Assembly (NCBI GenBank): GCA_009823395.1
Contig: CM020509.1
Coordinates: forward strand, 21,344,001-21,408,000
Length of the DNA: 64,000 nucleotides
DNA from: Thamnaconus septentrionalis
Taxonomy: Eukaryota > Chordata > Actinopteri > Tetraodontiformes > Monacanthidae
Direction of reading: 5' to 3'
A model generated the notes under the pieces. The model worked only from the letters and a program-made list of their open reading frames with translations, made no database searches and was not told the origin of the DNA. A program made the translations under genes and the position numbers. How positions within the stretch are numbered: the first letter of the stretch is position 1; each line of letters opens with the position of its first letter. Shown here piece after piece: positions 1-11,707 of this stretch.

Positions 1-580
1 TTGGACTTATTCGGTTTAAAGTTCTTCACAGGATACATTTTTCTAAGTCAAGACTCTCTGAAATATATTTGGATTTGGAAGACAAATGTCATGGCTCCAC
101 CCTGTCACCTTGGTCACATGTTTTTTGCTTTGCCCGGAACTAAATGGTTTTTGGACTTGCTACTTTTCCATTATGTCCACTGTTCTTGGAGTCAGTCTGC
201 AAGCTTGCCCATTGATTTGCCCATTTGGGATTCCTGATGCCTCACTTCCACTGAAGTCTATGCAAAAGGATAGCTTATGCTTCCTTGCTAGCAAGACGTT
301 CTTTACTGTTGCATTGGAAGTCTGCTAAATATCCTTGTATTTCCCAGTGCCTTCAAGACACCGTGCTATTTCTAAAACTGGAGAAAATACACTTTGAGGG
401 GATGTACTGATGAGTTTTCTTTCACAAATGGCAACCATTCATTTCATATTTTGCAAACTTACAAACTTACTTGTTCATTTCATTATACTTTTTTTTTCTT
501 TTCTTCTTTTTTGTTTGTTACACTCTATTCAGAGTGCTCTTTTATTTGAAGTTTTTTTTGTATATATGTATATGATGATG
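1..580. other. unassigned AT-rich flank or intron
   Basis: No exon with credible splice sites is visible, and the short reading frames here look random. It may be intron or upstream flank of the shootin gene. Confidence 0.5.
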
Positions 581-718
581 CCCTGCGATGAACTGGCGAC
601 TTGTCCAGGGTGTACCCTGCCTTCGCCCTAAGACAGCTGAGATAGGCTCCAGCAGAACCCCGTGACCCTGAATTGGAATAAGCGGGTATAGAAGATGAAT
701 GAATGAATGAATGAATAT
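581..718 (+). mobile_element. LINE/SINE 3' tail with (AATG)n end
   Basis: The stretch beginning tgcgatgaactggcgac, continuing through ataggctccagcagaacc and gcgggtatagaagatg, and ending in tandem aatg units is the very common fish tail shared by L2-type LINEs and SINEs. Confidence 0.8.
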
Positions 719-857
719 GATGTTTATATGTTTTGTTGGTATAATGTAACTATGCGGACAAATATGTATATACTTTACAAAATAAAGTGACTTGTTATTC
801 TTTGGAAGCATTTTACATTCTCTTTCAATACAAAAAAGTTGGGGAAAAAAAAAAAAG

Positions 858-1721
858 TCACTGAGGTCCACTACTTAAATGTCCTCCAATTGAAAGGTCC
901 AAACCGGAGTCCACCTTGTGTCTTGTGTCTACCCTATGTTCACATTTTGGGTTGTCCGGGACACAGCTTCCCGCTCTTTTCCCACCATGGCAGGGCCACC
1001 ATCTGTAGTGACAGACACAGCCTGCTTTGGATCTATACATACATGTCCTCTCTTCTTGTGAAATAATCTCACTATACAGCAAAAGCTGGTCATTATCAGT
1101 AACATCTGTGGACTCGTCGATGGCCAACGATGTGCATGGTGCACTCTGAATAGCTGCATCAAGCTGTGCCAGGACATCATTTGCTAATATTTCTGATTTT
1201 CTGATTGCTGTTGTAGTTGACATGGGGATTTGTTTGATTTTTTTCCACACATCTCATCTTTTTGTTTTCCTTCATGTCAATGTCTCTGCAACCGCGTTTA
1301 AGCGTTTATGTTGCCCCCAAATCCACTATAAATTTAGTGAACATTCGTCTGCGCATTGCTGTGCTGTAAATGTGTGTGATGAGTCGAGCAAACCTGTCAT
1401 ATTGAGCTCGGAGTTTGGTTATTTTTGGAGTTCGGTTATTTTGGCTCTCAGTTTGGACTTCAGGGGATAACTTTGCTCAAAAGAGCTGTGCCTTGTTTCG
1501 TAGTGGCGCTTCACGTTACCGCTTTTGATTAATGCGACGTTTTCGGAACGTATGAGGCACCTTGGTTTTGAACTCTCTGCTGGAAGAATGAACAAAAATT
1601 TCTCCGTCCGTTCGTCTTTAAAACAACGGTTTTCCGCATCAACCTTCATCACTTTTGCGTGAGCTGTGCTCTCAACACTGTCTCTTCCTGTCTCTGCTCT
1701 GGTGCGCTGGCCGGTAAACAA
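858..1721 (-). pseudogene. decayed hAT-superfamily transposase
   Basis: Read on the minus strand, 1721-1419 gives a segment with CFKDERTEKFLFILP and SGNVKRHYETRHSSFEQSYP, a BED-like N-terminal zinc-finger region seen in GTF2IRD2/ZBED5-like hAT transposases. After a stretch with stops (1418-1251), 1250-858 continues with NDVLAQLDAAIQSAPC, IDESTDVTDNDQLL and VTTDGGPAMVGKEREAVS, the region carrying the first catalytic Asp residues. Stops and a frame change show it is dead, and the C-terminal half is absent. Confidence 0.85.
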
Positions 1722-1749
1722 AAGGTTTGATTGGCTCGACTGAGTGACA

Positions 1750-4340
1750 CTATTGCTGTACTAACTGGAGTAGCAGCGACCGTGACCGTCGGAAAAATGC
1801 TCCATGGAAAATTTCTACTCTTGTGAATTTATCAGAGATTGGTCAAGGGTCCGGTCAGAACCATCACTTGGTCTGGATCTGGACCGAGGTCCGCCAAATG
1901 CTGCACCGAGGCCCTGACCCTTTAAAGTTTAAAGGTCAGGGCTCATGTTATTTACTTATTCTTAAAAGGTTTCTAAATTATAATAGCCAATATTTTAATC
2001 TGACCAGGCTGGGGTTGCTTTCCTGATTACCCAACCCAACAAACTCAGGGCCCCATTTATACACGCTGGAGGTATATATCTATCAATCTATCATAGATAG
2101 ATAGATAGATAGATAGATATGCTGGTTTAAAGGACCTGTGTTTTATTTGAATGGCCACTGGTTGATGAATTCAATTGCTCGTTGTAGCTGATATAAAGTC
2201 ACTGACGTATGAAGTCTAGAATGGCTCAGAATGCACATTGATGGATGTTCGTGTTTTGTTTTTTTCATTATTGCGGTGTGCTACAATTAGCTGACTGCTA
2301 AAGTGTGTTTGTCTCGTCATACAAATCCTCTGGCTTGGAATTTTGTGCGGCAATTCTTGGGGGATTATTCAGGTGGGGTAGGATTCATGCTACCTGGTGT
2401 TATGCTAGCTTTAGCATTATGGTTTGATGAGTGCACAGCCGTTCGAAATGAATCATTAGATGTTAGCACCAATTTTGTCTGGAAGAGCAGGCGGACAGAC
2501 AAGTAAGTTAGACTCAAGCTAGCTGACATTTTGTCAGAGATGTCAGGAAGTCACTTGACGCAGCAGAATACTACCCAGAATCCTCAGCATCAGCAGTTTG
2601 CTGCCTGCCGCCACCTCATACTTCCACTCTCTCATTGCTTCACTCTTTTATTCATCTGCTGCTGCCACCACTCCCCAAAGGAGACGGGAGTCCCTGCTGT
2701 CATGTTATTGCGATGAATTATTGAATCCGCCCCTCATTAATTTTTCAGCAGTGTAGGATAAGTGGGCGGGGCGTCCTGCGGTGAGCTGCTCCCAGCTGCT
2801 GCTCCTTGTGTGATGGACACATTTCACGAGGAGGCCACAAGTTCATTTTTAGGGCTCTCTTCAATGTCAGAGGTCAGACCCAGTGAGTTGAGTTCAAACA
2901 TGACTTGACCTCCCCTAAACACAGCGTTAGATCATCATCAGCGCCTTCTGGATGGATGAATCAAGCTACTTAGCTTGACATGTGTCTGCATGTTTGCTAT
3001 GAAACAGTGACAAACAAAAATAATCATTAAAAGTGCCAATTTACACTGAAATTAGTGTCGCTAATTTCTGACTTTTGAAGGATCTCAAGTCTGGGAGCAG
3101 TTGGAGGGCGGCTCATTGCAGAATAAGAAACTGGGGGAGAAAATGGGCTCAGAAAAAGCTTTCTGCCATTATCTTAGCATGTAGCCTTGAGCTAGCCATG
3201 CCGCCACTCACTCAGCCTGTGGCGCCGTTAGCATTAGCAACCCAGTTGCTCAGGCCAGTGAAGTGAGATAAAAGCTCCAGCTCAACCTTCCGGCGACCTG
3301 GAGGCTGAGAGGAGAAGAAGATGAGCAGGGACATCTGACAGAAACATTGTGTCTGCCGGCTTGTTGCTCTGAACGAAACCACAGGATCATCGTCATTTGT
3401 CTCCTTACTGCTTTATCTGAAATCATACAAAAAATATTTGTTTTTTTACAAGAGTTTTTTATAAAAAAATTGGAGCTACATCTTTTCCTCTTTTTAGCTA
3501 AATAATGTTAAGTCTAAATTTTATAATATTGTCTTTTCAAAACCAGTTTACTAAAAATACCTGGATTAAAGTCATTAATAAACAAAACATCTGATTATTG
3601 TAAATAAAATGAGTTTATCATAAATACATATTCTTAATTTCGGAAAACAATGTTGAAACACTTATTAAAATGATTTTTAAATAATTTAATTATTAGAGCC
3701 GTTATTCTGAGAAGCAGCAGATGAAGGGAGGATGGACTTTATTCCCTGCGTTGTCCACGGCTCAGAGTCTCCTGACGTTGATGCTCCTGGTCCCGGTGAT
3801 CAAAATCCTCTCGTGGCCGCGTCTCATGCCGGAAATCATGTTTAGCGTTTCGAATTCTGTCCTTCATGTCACGACACGGTTCAGTTTTCTGCACGACTGC
3901 AGGTTTATAAACGCGGCTCCCCGCCGCCGCTGCATCATACTAGCCATGGCTGCTAAAGAGGTTTTCCTGCAAGCAAAAAGACTTAAAAAAAAATGACAAG
4001 CAGCATCTATTGCCATCCTGCCGGATGGTTCCAGGTCAATTGAGGCCACTTCTTTCTTTTCTTTTTTTTTTTTTCATGATGCTCTTTGGGCTCAAGCGAG
4101 TCACTGACCCATAGCGGCTCCTGACAGGAAACTGCAAGAAGAGCAGACGAGGATGTCGCTGTCACGTTCGGGCCTCGTAGCTCTCACACAAACACGATCC
4201 CCAAGCTTCAGAGAGCAAAGAAATCTCCGTTTGACACATGGAAGCCCAGAAATCCTCGGCTGTGAGGGGAAAACACGGCAGACTGCTCCTCGCTCTGAGT
4301 CTTGCCAAGAGCCTAACTGAAATTAGCTGAACGCGACCTT
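1750..4340. other. non-coding stretch with minor repeats
   Basis: It holds an ATAG tetranucleotide repeat with an inverted tatctatcaatctatc partner (2073-2120) and AT-rich DNA, with no exon I can support. A pocket at 2,560-2,830 is less AT-rich and could be a conserved element, but nothing marks it as a gene. Confidence 0.45.
2073..2120. repeat. (ATAG)n tetranucleotide, partly palindromic
   Basis: Units of atct followed directly by atag units give a short fold-back microsatellite. Confidence 0.9.
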
Positions 4341-4353
4341 TGGATCAGACCCA

Positions 4354-4640
4354 TTATTATTATTATTGTTATTATTAATAATAATAATAATAACAATAAT
4401 AACTTCCATTTATGTAGCACCTCTCAAGGAACCCAAGGGCGCTTTAAAGACAAATAAAAAATAAACTGCGAGAAAATAAAGTAAATAAGGGCGAGTGCGT
4501 GAAGGGACTTCTAGGTGAGGAATTTGCAGTGGATGTGGAACTTGGATCGGGAGCCAGTGGAGGTGGATGAGGGTGGGGATGATGCACTGCCAGGGTTTGG
4601 TGAGACCCCTAGCAGCTGAGTTAAAAGATTTTCCTCACAA
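4354..4640. repeat. ATT/AAT fold-back joined to a dispersed fish repeat
   Basis: The sequence (att)5gttattatt is followed by its near complement (aat)5aacaataa. It continues into acttccatttatgtagcacctc and a gcgcttta segment, then gggagccagtggaggtggatgag, wording common in a widespread fish interspersed repeat. Confidence 0.55.
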
Positions 4641-4710
4641 TGCTAACGTGCTAACAGTGATCCCTCCGGACAGGGTGTGACACCTGGAGGCTGTGCACAT
4701 TCTCTACACC

Positions 4711-4870
4711 AGGGGTGTCAAACTCAAATACACCAAATTAAAATAATTGGTACAAGTGGAGGGCCGGACTGGTTCAACGTTTATTGAAAACTATTGCACA
4801 TATTAAACCTGGACCTATCACAGCCTATATAACGTATCTACATGGCGTTGCCTAAATATGGATAGCAAAC
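4711..4870 (+). mobile_element. hAT (Charlie-like) terminal fragment
   Basis: The start caggggtgtcaaactcaaat followed by a gagggccggact block is the typical terminal inverted repeat end of Charlie-type hAT elements. No matching right end is visible nearby. Confidence 0.55.
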
Positions 4871-5409
4871 TAAATTAATAAGCAAATAAAATCAGTTGCA
4901 ATATTTTCTTATGGCTCTATCAGAATTTCAAGTGAAAAGGTTTTTCAACAGGCAAACAACAGCAAAACATTGTTTTCTTAAAAAGATAAAACCAGTTGCA
5001 TTCATTCCTCAAGCAACTTTTCCAGTGTCCGTTGAACAGGAGATATCCACAGGCAAAGAACAACCAAAAGACAATTTCCTTACAAGGAAAAAAAAAATGG
5101 TCTGTAGTAGCAAGAAATTAACTGAAATTTAATTAAAAAACTGAAAATGGGCCAGACAGCTGCTGTATGAAGCCCACTTGTCTGAGCCAGATACTTGGTG
5201 TCTCACTTTCGTCAATGTTTGGGGTCAGGCTCTTGGTGTCCTGTTTCATAGTGTCTTCTTATGTTATATTCTTTCAATGCAGCCACCTCGCTTTGCCTTT
5301 TACATCCGTGAACATGTACCCTGCCTCCCACCTGTCTCGGAAAACTCCTGTTTTCAGAGTCCACCTTTCGCTTGGCTTTAGCCATTTTGGGGAGCGGGTA
5401 GGCTAACTG

Positions 5410-5775
5410 AAAATTGCCGCTGTTGAAAAATGAAGAGGCGAGCTGTGGCGTTTTGTGGCCAACAGGATGGCCCGTTCATTCACCAAGCGCAGACGCTGAA
5501 AAGGGCTTCCGGGTTGCTCCCCCCTCCCACTACTGCATGGAGCAGTGGTGTCACTTCCCATCATGCCTTTGTAACTCAAGTGATGCATCAGGACGCATCA
5601 ACAAGAGCGAACCAAGACACAGCTGCATCCTTCATTTTGTGTATTGCAGTCTAATGGGGGGGGATGCTTGTTGGGCCACATGGAGTTTTTGGCTGCAGTA
5701 CCTCGAGTGGGCACTGGGGAAAAAAATTGCTCCACCGCTATATATCAACAATCAGTTCTTATAACAATACATTCG
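5410..5775 (+). repeat. dispersed repeat family A, copy 1
   Basis: It shares blocks with copies at 6.4, 12.3, 36.0 and 58.6 kb: gtgtcacttcccatcatgcc, a ttgcagtctaatggg block, and ggctgcagtacctcgagtgg. Relative to the 12.3- and 58.6-kb copies it is inverted and lacks the central part. Confidence 0.75.
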
Positions 5776-6200
5776 TAGATTTCACATTAGCATGTGGAAA
5801 TAGTAGCAGCAGCAGCAGCAGCAGCAGCACCGGGAGCTTCGCTAGCGACGCTAAGCTAAGCTGCAGCTGCAACCACAGCTCATTAAAACGCTCATCATCC
5901 CTTTTTTTTTCTGCAGATGTTGCGTTTAATGACCAATTTTCACGGCGCCTCGCCATAAAATCAGATGAGCTGCTGCTGCTGCCGCCGCCGCCGTTTGCCA
6001 CAGCTGTTCCCACGCCAGCTCATTAGCTGCCAGACGCTACGCCACTGGTTTCCCCGGCGACGACACCAGCTGTGGCGTTCTGGGCTGTCTGGCCCCGCGA
6101 GTGCAGCCGAGCGGAGGTCCATGATGCATCACTGCCGCCTCTTACACAGGACGCAGGCTTTAAAAATAGAGCGTGCCTTGCCTTGGCTGTCCTGCTTCAG
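5776..6200. other. CAG/CTG-rich non-coding stretch
   Basis: It has a (cag)n run (5806-5829), a second gctgctgctgctgccgccgcc run at 5970-5992, and several cagctg E-box sequences. No splice sites support coding. It is a possible regulatory element only because of its composition. Confidence 0.4.
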
Positions 6201-6359
6201 CTGCCTCCATCAGGGGGAAAAAAAAAGAGGGTCAGAGGTCACTGGGTCAATGTGACAGTGAGGTTGACCTGCGACTTGTGATCTGACCTCTGCGACCCCC
6301 CCGTCACCGATGACTGAGATATAAAACATCCAGCTGGTGTCAGCAGATTCAACCAGTAG

Positions 6360-6660
6360 GCTGCATCCAGTACTTCCAGTGGCCACTTGGTGGCCACTGG
6401 AGGCCATTGAAGCCTTTGTCCCCCCCCCCATTAAACCGCAAGACAAAAATTAAAGGGCTGTAAAGCAGCTGACAGGATGACCTTTGACCTGAAATTAATA
6501 ATAAGTATTTGTATTGTAGATTTTTTTACGTCCTGGACTTTTAATCTTTCTTAAAAAAACATATAAAATAATTATTTGATTTGATAGTTCGAGTCGTGTG
6601 AGACAGGACATAACAGGGAGTGGAGTAAGTGGGTCACTGTGAAAAACAAAAAACAAAAAC
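6360..6660 (-). repeat. dispersed repeat family A, copy 2
   Basis: It contains the blocks gtaaagcagctgacaggatg, acctttgacctgaaa, a ttgtattgtagatt block and gtcctggacttttaat, in the same order as the 58.6-kb copy. It lies inverted relative to copy 1, less than 1 kb away. Confidence 0.75.
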
Positions 6661-7206
6661 TGCAGTGACACACTCACCGCAGGCTCTTTGTGTTTTTGTT
6701 TTTTTTGCCACCAAATATTAGAACAGAGGGACAAGCAGGTGTGAATCTGATTTCTTTTCTTTGTTCTGCACCATTGACTATTTTTGGTGAATCTGCCTGG
6801 AAGTATCTGACGTTGCTGCAGGTTGGCTTCGACTGCAGGTAACCTTTCTGCAGTTATTCATTTATTTATTTAATATGGCCTCATTTTTCAGATAAAATCC
6901 CTCATGACTGTCATTTCAACACATGAATGTAAAAAAAAAAATAGGGGAATAAATTCTCACTTTATGATTTGTGTAGCAACTCATAGATTGGAGGTGGATT
7001 ATTTGAAGAAGAATCGAAGAAGATGTTTGGAAGAAAAAAAGAAATAAAACTCAACAATTTAGAAAACAGCTGCAAAAATACAAAACAGATTTTTAAAGAT
7101 TTCGTTTGCAAAACACTGCAAAAAAAAAATGGCCTTAATTCATTAGTCCGGGGCTTCGAGGTGTAATTTAAAACAATTTGTCACGGTTTGATAGACATGA
7201 AATGAG

Positions 7207-7209
<3 letters not shown>

Positions 7210-7252
<43 letters not shown>
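7210..7252. repeat. (GT)n ending at shootin exon a acceptor
   Basis: A perfect GT dinucleotide run of about 42 bases leads straight into gtctcag. Confidence 0.97.
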
Positions 7253-7253
<1 letters not shown>

Positions 7254-7257
7254 TCAG

Positions 7258-7352
7258 TGTCCCAGATGGTGATTGAGGAGGTGAGCGTCCTGCAGACTCA
7301 GCTGGAGATTGAGAAGTCGTGTCGGGAGAATGCAGAGGCCCTCGCCACAAAG
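7258..7352 (+). CDS. shtn1: shootin exon a (coiled coil start)
   Basis: This exon encodes [19 protein letters not shown] and continues to EALATK, matching the SHTN1 segment that follows its first coiled-coil exons. It ends in phase 0 at AAG|gtctca. The acceptor is odd: about 45 bases of GT repeat followed only by gtctcag replace the normal pyrimidine tract. Acceptor use at 7265|7266 instead of 7257|7258 cannot be excluded. Confidence 0.88.
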
Positions 7353-7358
7353 GTCTCA

Positions 7359-7407
<49 letters not shown>

Positions 7408-7531
7408 GCACGCACACACTCGCACAAAATGCAATCAATGAGTTGGATTAGTGCGATCAGGGTGCAGCCGGCTGAGTCAGGATGACTCTGCACACCCTCG
7501 ATTTACCTCCATCAAGCTCAATGTGAAAGCC

Positions 7532-7571
<40 letters not shown>

Positions 7572-8537
7572 TTCACCAGAATGTGTTTCTTGTAAAACCT
7601 CTCCCCCAGAATCCTTCAAACGCGCCGTTACTTTCCGATCCACTTGGCCTGTTTATGTTTATGTTTAATTCATTTTCTAATCTTCTGTGACCTTTGACCC
7701 CCAGCTGAACTGCGAGAACAGGAAGTTGAAGTACCTGAGCATGTCGTCCCGGCCCTGTCTGGACGAGCTGCTGCCCAGCATCACCGACTGCATCGCACTG
7801 GAGTCGGCCGACTCCGACACAGATGCAGCGGACGGCGGCGTCGGCGTCGACACCTTCGCACAGTACCAGCAGCAGGTTAAAGGTGTGTGTGTGTGTCTGT
7901 GTGTGTGTCTGTGTGTGTGTCTGTGCGCGCGTGTGTGTCTGGGCTCCATCAGTGAGGTTCCGTCACACTGGAAAGGAGATGCAAGCATTAGATTCTGGGG
8001 CTGAACTGCACCCTCCACTGAAACATCCGTGACCTCTGTGACCTCTGTGACCTCTGTGACCTCTCTGTCAGAGTTGAGGGAGACGGTCGACACATTGCTG
8101 GAGGAGAAGAAGAACTTCGTGTGTCAGATCCACGAGCAGCAGAGGCAGATCGAGGAGCTGACGGTGCAGGTGAGAGGCCTCCCGGCCACCAGGGGGCAGA
8201 GGGTAGCAGAACCCTCACCGAGTACCTCCCTGCAGTAACCTCCTGTACACCTGTGGCACAGTTGGAGAAGGACCGGGCCAAGGTGACGGAGCTGCAGGAG
8301 ACCGTCCAGCAGCAGACCAAGACCATCAAGCGGTTCAACAGAGGTCAGAGGTCACACGCTCACGCACACACACGCGCACACACACACACACACACATACA
8401 TACAGCTACAGAATGCAAAAAACGAGCAAAACAACAAACTAATAGCATACTGTATATAAATATACATATAATTATATACATGTATATAGGTGTGTATATA
8501 TTTATATACATAGAATTATATCCACATATATATGTAT

Positions 8538-8579
<42 letters not shown>

Positions 8580-8967
8580 TTGGGATTAGCCGATCCGATA
8601 CTGGGTATCGGTATCGGTCCGATACTGGACGAAATTACAGTATCGAATATTGGAATGTACAGAAGTCGCTTTCCGATCCGATCTCTCTAACCGGTCACAA
8701 CACATCTGCACGTGTCACGTGAGCAGCAGCCTGAGACAGAGCAGCAGAGCGGTGGTAATGTCGGCGGTGTGAACTTACTTCAAGCTTCACAAAGCAAAAA
8801 GCAACAGCAGAGTGCAATTTGTGGTATCGGTAACGGCAGATATTCAAGGTAAAATATCAGTATCGGAAATCAAAAAGAGGTATCAATCCATCCCTAATAT
8901 ATACATTTCTAAATATATGTATATATTTCGGTATGTATTTATATATTCAAATATATATATATATATA

Positions 8968-9063
<96 letters not shown>

Positions 9064-9068
9064 TATAC

Positions 9069-9107
<39 letters not shown>

Positions 9108-11326
9108 GGTATATATATATATATATATGTATATATAAAAAATATAATTGATATGTATAGATATTTATATATTTTTCAGCAAGTCTCAAGGTATTGAAAC
9201 TGCATTCAGCCTTCAGCCAATAGATTTTGTCAAGGTTTTTGTCCTTTCCTGCTGATTCCCCGCCCTCTCCAGTGTCCACCATGGCGGCCCAGGAGTTTGA
9301 TGGGATGAAGGAGCAGCTGGACCTCGAGCAGAGTCTGAGGGTCCAGGCCGAGACCTTTGCCCACGAGGTGAGGAACCCTGGCTTCCTATTGACTCCTGTC
9401 CCCACGTCAGGTGGACATGTGACCTGAGATTCCAAGGATTTTGGGCAATGAGTGGTGAGTGAGGTGCCGGGGTTCGGCTCCGGCCCCTTGCTGTGGCTGC
9501 AGCGCACAGCCATCGATGTGTGTTAATAAGTCGGCCGGCTGATTAATGGGATGTCCTGGATCTGCTGACCTGAAACATGAAGAGCCTGCAGGATCCACAG
9601 ACCCTAATACTGGCCCCGCCCTTCCTCTCCACTTCCTGCTCCTCCTTCACTGCCTTCTCCTCGTCCTCCTCGTCCTCCTCTTCCTCCTCATACTCCAACT
9701 TCCTCCTCCTCCATCTCCTCCACTTCCTCCTCTGCTGTCTTCTCCTTCACCTCCTCCTCCTCCTCTTCCTCTACTTTCTTCCCCTCCTCCTCCCTCTCCT
9801 CCACTTCCTTATCCTCCTCTTCCTCCTCCTCTCCACTTCCTCTTCCTCCTTCTCCACTTCCTCCCCTGTCTCCTCCTTCACCTCTTCCTCCTCCTCCTCC
9901 ATTTCCTTCTCCTCCTCATCCTCCTCCACGACCACTTTCACCGCTTCCTCCTCCTCCTGCTCCTCCTCCTCCACTTATTACACCTCCTCCACCTCCTCTA
10001 TTTACTACTCCCCCTCCTCCTTATCCTCCTCCACTTTCTCCTCCTCCTCCCCTTCTTACTCACCCTCCTACTCCTCCCCCTTCTCCTCCTCTTCCCCCTG
10101 TTCCTCCTCCTTGTACTCCTCCTCCACTTACTATGCCTCCTCTCCCTCCTCATCCTCCTTCTTCTCCTCCTCCACTTACTCCTCCTCCTCCTCTTACTTA
10201 TCCTCCTCCTCCTGCCCCTTCTCCTCCTCTTCATCCTCATCCACCACATCCTCCTCCTCCTCCTCTTCTGCCTCCTTCACCTCCTCCTTCTCAGATGCTG
10301 ATAAAGCAGAAGGAGGCTAACAGACAGAGTATGATCCTGCTGCAGAATGCTGAGCCCAGCCTCCAGCTTCTCAAGGCCCTGGAGGACGTGGCGGCCGTCA
10401 CCAAAACCCTGGAGGAGGAGCGGCTGGAGCACCAGCAGAAGGTCAGACAGCCAGGCGGGGGCGCCGGCGTAGCCACTGGAAGTGACCAATCAGCGGGGTC
10501 GGGTGGTGCAGGAGGGAGTGGCTAGCAGGCAGCGTTGGAGGTAGCCCCCTGGTGGCTGAAGGGGTTAAAATCATGAGCCCCTCCCCTCACCAAACATTCA
10601 GGAAGTTCTCACAAACTCACACTCATAAAGCATCAAGTGATACCAAATGATGCTGAGGTCATGTGATTGGAGGCCCCGCCCCTTTTGTCAGTCGACCAAC
10701 TATTGAAAAGCTACTTTAATTTTACAAAGCTAAACTATTGAAGCTGTTTCTGAGAAACGTTTATTATTTGATGAGAACTTTGACTAGTCTGGCCTGGCCC
10801 TGGTTCCATTTCGTCACCCTATTAAAATAATGGCCAATGTCAATTTTTTTGACAAAAATTGGTTTTTGGCTCTTGATAATGCTGGCCATCTCTTTTTGTC
10901 TTTTCCCAAAAACTTGAAAAAAATGACTTGGACGATTATTTTAATAGGGTGACGATTTGTTAATATGGAGTGGAAGGGGTTATTGAGCTGTTCCACTACC
11001 AGCCACCAGGGGGAGACTGAAAATTCAAATGTTTTCCAGACAGAAGCTTTATTGCATCCATCCAGTTTTTTTTCACACAGCAGGATGTCACTTCAACATT
11101 TTTTTGACTTTACATTGTGTGTGTGTGTGTGTGTGCGCGCACGTGCAGGTCCAGAGCCTGGAGGTGCAGCTGGAGCAGAGCAGTGTGAAGCAGCAGCTGC
11201 AGGCGCTGCAGAGGCAGCTGGAGCTGCTGGAGGTGGAGAGGAAGGAGGAGGCAGCGCGGTTTGAGGCGGCAGAGAAGAAAAACAGGGAGCTGGAGGAGCG
11301 AGGTGGGCGGGGCATTGCACACACAC

Positions 11327-11392
<66 letters not shown>

Positions 11393-11659
11393 TTGCTTCT
11401 TCATACTCTTCCCGCTACCATCCAACCAGTTTCTGAAAGTCTCACGTAAAGGAGGAGAAAAAGTAAGGAGGCCCTGTGTGACATCACAAAGGGCAAACCA
11501 ATTTTTTTTTTTTAGTTGTTTCTTTTTCTTATGACTTCTGAACATGAGATGTCAAAACATAAATGTAAATGCTAATGTTGGTGACCAAGGAGGAGCTGAT
11601 GTTTCCACTGCAGCAGCTGCAGCTGCCCAGCACCGATCACTGATGCACTTGATTGTTAA

Positions 11660-11707
<48 letters not shown>

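Noticed and set aside
3075..3266. Possible upstream shootin or other exon (63-residue frame)
   Set aside because: No similarity to the expected shootin N-terminus and no supporting acceptor and donor pair.
4896..5132. 78-residue Lys-rich frame as a gene
   Set aside because: It lies among repeats after a hAT-like end, has no splice context and no recognisable motif.
9546..10320. Two open frames of about 250 residues, Leu/Pro- and Ser-rich
   Set aside because: They only read the polypyrimidine intron tract in different frames and run over the exon f acceptor; no conserved domain.
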